In this document: positions 33,944 to 35,435 of the stretch, piece by piece
Position numbering within the stretch: the stretch's first letter is position 1
How the letters are laid out: each line of letters starts with the position of its first letter
NCBI GenBank assembly: GCA_017628205.1
Contig: JAGBZO010000014.1
Coordinates: forward strand, 1 to 35,435
Origin: Duodenibacillus sp.
Lineage (GTDB): Bacteria; Pseudomonadota; Gammaproteobacteria; Burkholderiales; Burkholderiaceae_F
Reading direction: 5' to 3'
DNA length: 35,435 bases
Program-made: the position numbers and the translations under genes
The notes under the pieces: model-generated
The model's input: only the letters and a program-made list of their open reading frames with translations
The model's database searches: none
What the model was told of the DNA's origin: nothing

Positions 33944-35173
33944 ATGTCCGAATCGAAGAAAACGTCCCAGTTGTTCACCGCCCTGGCGTATCTGATCGCC
34001 ATTGTATTGGGGGTGTGCAACGGCTTGTGGGGATCCGAAGGTCTTTTGGCTTTGGCCGACTTCGTCAGCTCCATTTTTATCCGTCTCTTTAAATTCATCA
34101 GCGTGCCGATCATCGCCGTTTCGATCATCGCCACGTTGGCGACGATTTCCCAATCGAGCGAATCCGGAAAGATTTTCCGTCACACGATCTTTTATACGCT
34201 CCTGACCACCATTTTGTCCGCTTCCGTCGCCTGCGGTTTGTATTTGGCTTTCGCACCGGCCAACGTATCGGTTGGCGAGGCCGCCCCTGTCGTTTCCAAG
34301 ATGGCAGAGCACTCCTATCTTGAATACGTTCAGTCGATCGTTCCCGACAACTTTATCGCTCCCTTCCTCTCGGCCAACGTCCTGTCCGTTCTTTTGGTAT
34401 CGGCCGCCATCGGTCTGGCCATCGCCAAGTTGCCGCGCGGCAGCCGCTCTCAGGACGTTTTGATGGCGTTCTTCTCCGGCGCACAGGAAGTCCTGTTCGT
34501 TTTGGTCCGTTGGTTGATTCAGGTTTTGCCCGTCGGCATTTTCGGCTTTATCACCGCTTTGGTCATTGAAATGAAGGCCGGCGTCGCCATCGGCGGTTTG
34601 GGCAGTTACTTCGCCACGATTTTGACGGCCAACTTCGTTCAGATGCTCCTGATTTTGCCCGCTCTGTTGTTGTTGCACGGTCTCAATCCGATCAAGGTCG
34701 CCAAAGGCATGTCGCCCGCATTGGTTGTCGCTTTCTTCTCCAAATCGTCGGCCGGCACCCTGCCCGTCACCATGAATTGCGCCGAAAACAACCTGAAGAT
34801 TCGTCCCTCCGTCGGACGCTTCGTGCTGCCGATCTGCACCACCATCAACATGAACGGTTGCGCCGCTTTCATCTTCGTCACCGTCATTTACTTGATGCAA
34901 AACGCCGGGGCCGACATCACCCCGATGACGTTGATCACCTGGATCGGCATCTCGACCTTGGCCGCCGTCGGCAACGCCGGCGTACCGATGGGATGCTTTT
35001 TCTTGTCCGCCAGCTTGTTGGCCAGCATGAACGTTCCCATTCTGCTGATGGGGGTCATCCTGCCGATCTTTGCCGTTATCGACATGATTGAAACCGTGTT
35101 GAACGTTTGGTCCGACAGCGTGGTCGCCGCCGTGGTGGACAAGGATCTGTACGGTCAAGACGGCCTAAATTAG
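33944..35173 (+). CDS. Dicarboxylate/amino acid:cation symporter (DAACS family)
   Basis: A 409-residue sodium- or proton-coupled carrier of the DAACS (GltPh-like) family. It has the usual membrane helices and the signature segments of the transport domain: SSAGTLPVTMNCAEN (HP1-like serine-rich loop), TINMNGCAAF (helix 7, cation site) and GNAGVPMGCFF (HP2 region). Substrates in the family are glutamate, aspartate, serine/threonine or C4-dicarboxylates; the choice is not resolvable by eye. The ATG at 33944 is preceded by GGGGG. A small hairpin GGCTCG/CGAGCC lies just upstream at 33909-33928. Confidence 0.92.
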   Translation: MSESKKTSQLFTALAYLIAIVLGVCNGLWGSEGLLALADFVSSIFIRLFKFISVPIIAVSIIATLATISQSSESGKIFRHTIFYTLLTTILSASVACGLYLAFAPANVSVGEAAPVVSKMAEHSYLEYVQSIVPDNFIAPFLSANVLSVLLVSAAIGLAIAKLPRGSRSQDVLMAFFSGAQEVLFVLVRWLIQVLPVGIFGFITALVIEMKAGVAIGGLGSYFATILTANFVQMLLILPALLLLHGLNPIKVAKGMSPALVVAFFSKSSAGTLPVTMNCAENNLKIRPSVGRFVLPICTTINMNGCAAFIFVTVIYLMQNAGADITPMTLITWIGISTLAAVGNAGVPMGCFFLSASLLASMNVPILLMGVILPIFAVIDMIETVLNVWSDSVVAAVVDKDLYGQDGLN

Positions 35174-35199
35174 GCCCGTCCCCACGTTTCATAGATTAT

Positions 35200-35241
35200 G
35201 CGCAAGGAAACTTACGACTTCAGTCGCGAGAGGAATTGCGC
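35200..35241 (+). repeat. Nested hairpin, candidate left end of an IS200/IS605-type element
   Basis: GCGCAA (35200-35205) pairs with TTGCGC (35236-35241), and inside it CGACT/AGTCG (35215-35226) forms a small hairpin directly after ACTTA. IS200/IS605 elements have subterminal hairpins rather than terminal inverted repeats and are cut at a TTAC-like tetranucleotide; TTAC occurs at 35212-35215. It lies about 60 bases upstream of the transposase start. It could instead be the end structure of the upstream symporter mRNA. Confidence 0.45.
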
Positions 35242-35301
35242 AAAAACGCGATATAGTCTGTAAACTTATCCATATGTGAGAATTCTTGACAACTAAACTC
35301 T

Positions 35302-35435
35302 ATGTTAAACATTGTTTTTGATAGAAATTGTGTTTACCAAACTGCATACCATGTGGTTTGGTGTCCAAAATATCGAAAACCCGTTTTAACAGGGACGATT
35401 CCCGCATTCGTCCAAAATCAAATTCAAGAAATCTG
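35302..35435 (+). CDS. tnpA: IS200/IS605-family transposase TnpA, N-terminal part cut by window edge
   Basis: The open frame starts with an ATG at 35302 and runs off the right edge, giving 44 residues. The segment TAYHVVWCPKYRKPVLTG is the well-known N-terminus of Y1 (HUH) transposases that move single-stranded DNA. The catalytic HUH motif and tyrosine lie beyond the window, so completeness is unknown. The local base composition is more AT-rich than the flanking chromosome, as expected for an acquired element. Confidence 0.9.
   Translation, partial: MLNIVFDRNCVYQTAYHVVWCPKYRKPVLTGTIPAFVQNQIQEI

Noticed and set aside
1-35435. CRISPR array, prophage or integrated plasmid
   Set aside because: No regularly spaced direct repeats, integrase, structural phage gene or replication gene was seen. 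The only mobile signal is the transposase at the right edge.

Overview
The window looks like chromosomal DNA of a betaproteobacterium of the order Burkholderiales, most likely a Sutterellaceae-type gut anaerobe (Sutterella / Parasutterella / Turicimonas-like). This is inferred from gene order (rpsU-yqeY, rpsO-pnp-tpiA-secG-tRNA-Leu, smpB divergent from rnfH, then guaB-guaA), from protein character, and from an octaheme nitrite reductase in place of aerobic respiratory genes. No taxonomic search could be run. Almost every base is explained by compact housekeeping genes with strong intrinsic terminators between them.

Layout. 1-1784: a possible CDS tail, a gene-free AT-rich stretch, tRNA-Ser(GCU), then queH with an orphan HigA-type antitoxin-like regulator and three copies of a 16-bp palindrome. 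1785-6750: rpsU and yqeY on +, a YoaA/DinG-type helicase translationally coupled to an exported coiled-coil protein on -, and an MFS exporter on +. 6756-12596: tRNA-Gln(CUG), tRNA-Leu(GAG), secG, tpiA, pnp, rpsO and leuA, all on -. 12737-16537: a DMT permease, a small methyltransferase and a DUF748 (AsmA-like) protein. 16596-20143: ygbA, a CcmI-like cytochrome c biogenesis protein and an octaheme nitrite reductase, then an unusual AT-rich inverted-repeat block. 20144-25724: rluD-pgeF-rimO on -, bamD divergent on +, nudix-smpB on -, rnfH on +. 25911-28626: guaB and guaA. 28731-35173: a flavin reductase-like protein and an aldehyde dehydrogenase on -, then PutP, an aminotransferase and a DAACS-type symporter on +. 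35302-end: the start of an IS200/IS605-type TnpA cut by the window edge.

How genes work together. guaB and guaA make GMP from IMP in two steps. rluD, rimO, rpsU, rpsO, smpB, pnp and queH serve ribosome, tRNA and RNA maturation or quality control. bamD and secG serve envelope biogenesis. The octaheme nitrite reductase, CcmI-like protein and YgbA form a nitrite / nitrogen-oxide neighbourhood. PutP, the DAACS carrier and the aminotransferase suggest amino-acid and dicarboxylate use.

Most notable observations: (1) guaA is a stand-alone ATP-pyrophosphatase without the glutaminase domain, and it has one in-frame TAA at codon 25 while the rest of the frame is intact; (2) the nitrite reductase has eight haem motifs and a Tyr-x-Cys signature of the TvNiR type rather than pentahaem NrfA; (3) a 34-bp near-perfect palindrome abuts a 16-bp perfect inverted repeat flanking 73 bp, upstream of that reductase; (4) three ACTATAGT-centred palindromes lie next to an antitoxin-like gene that has no visible toxin and is followed by queH.
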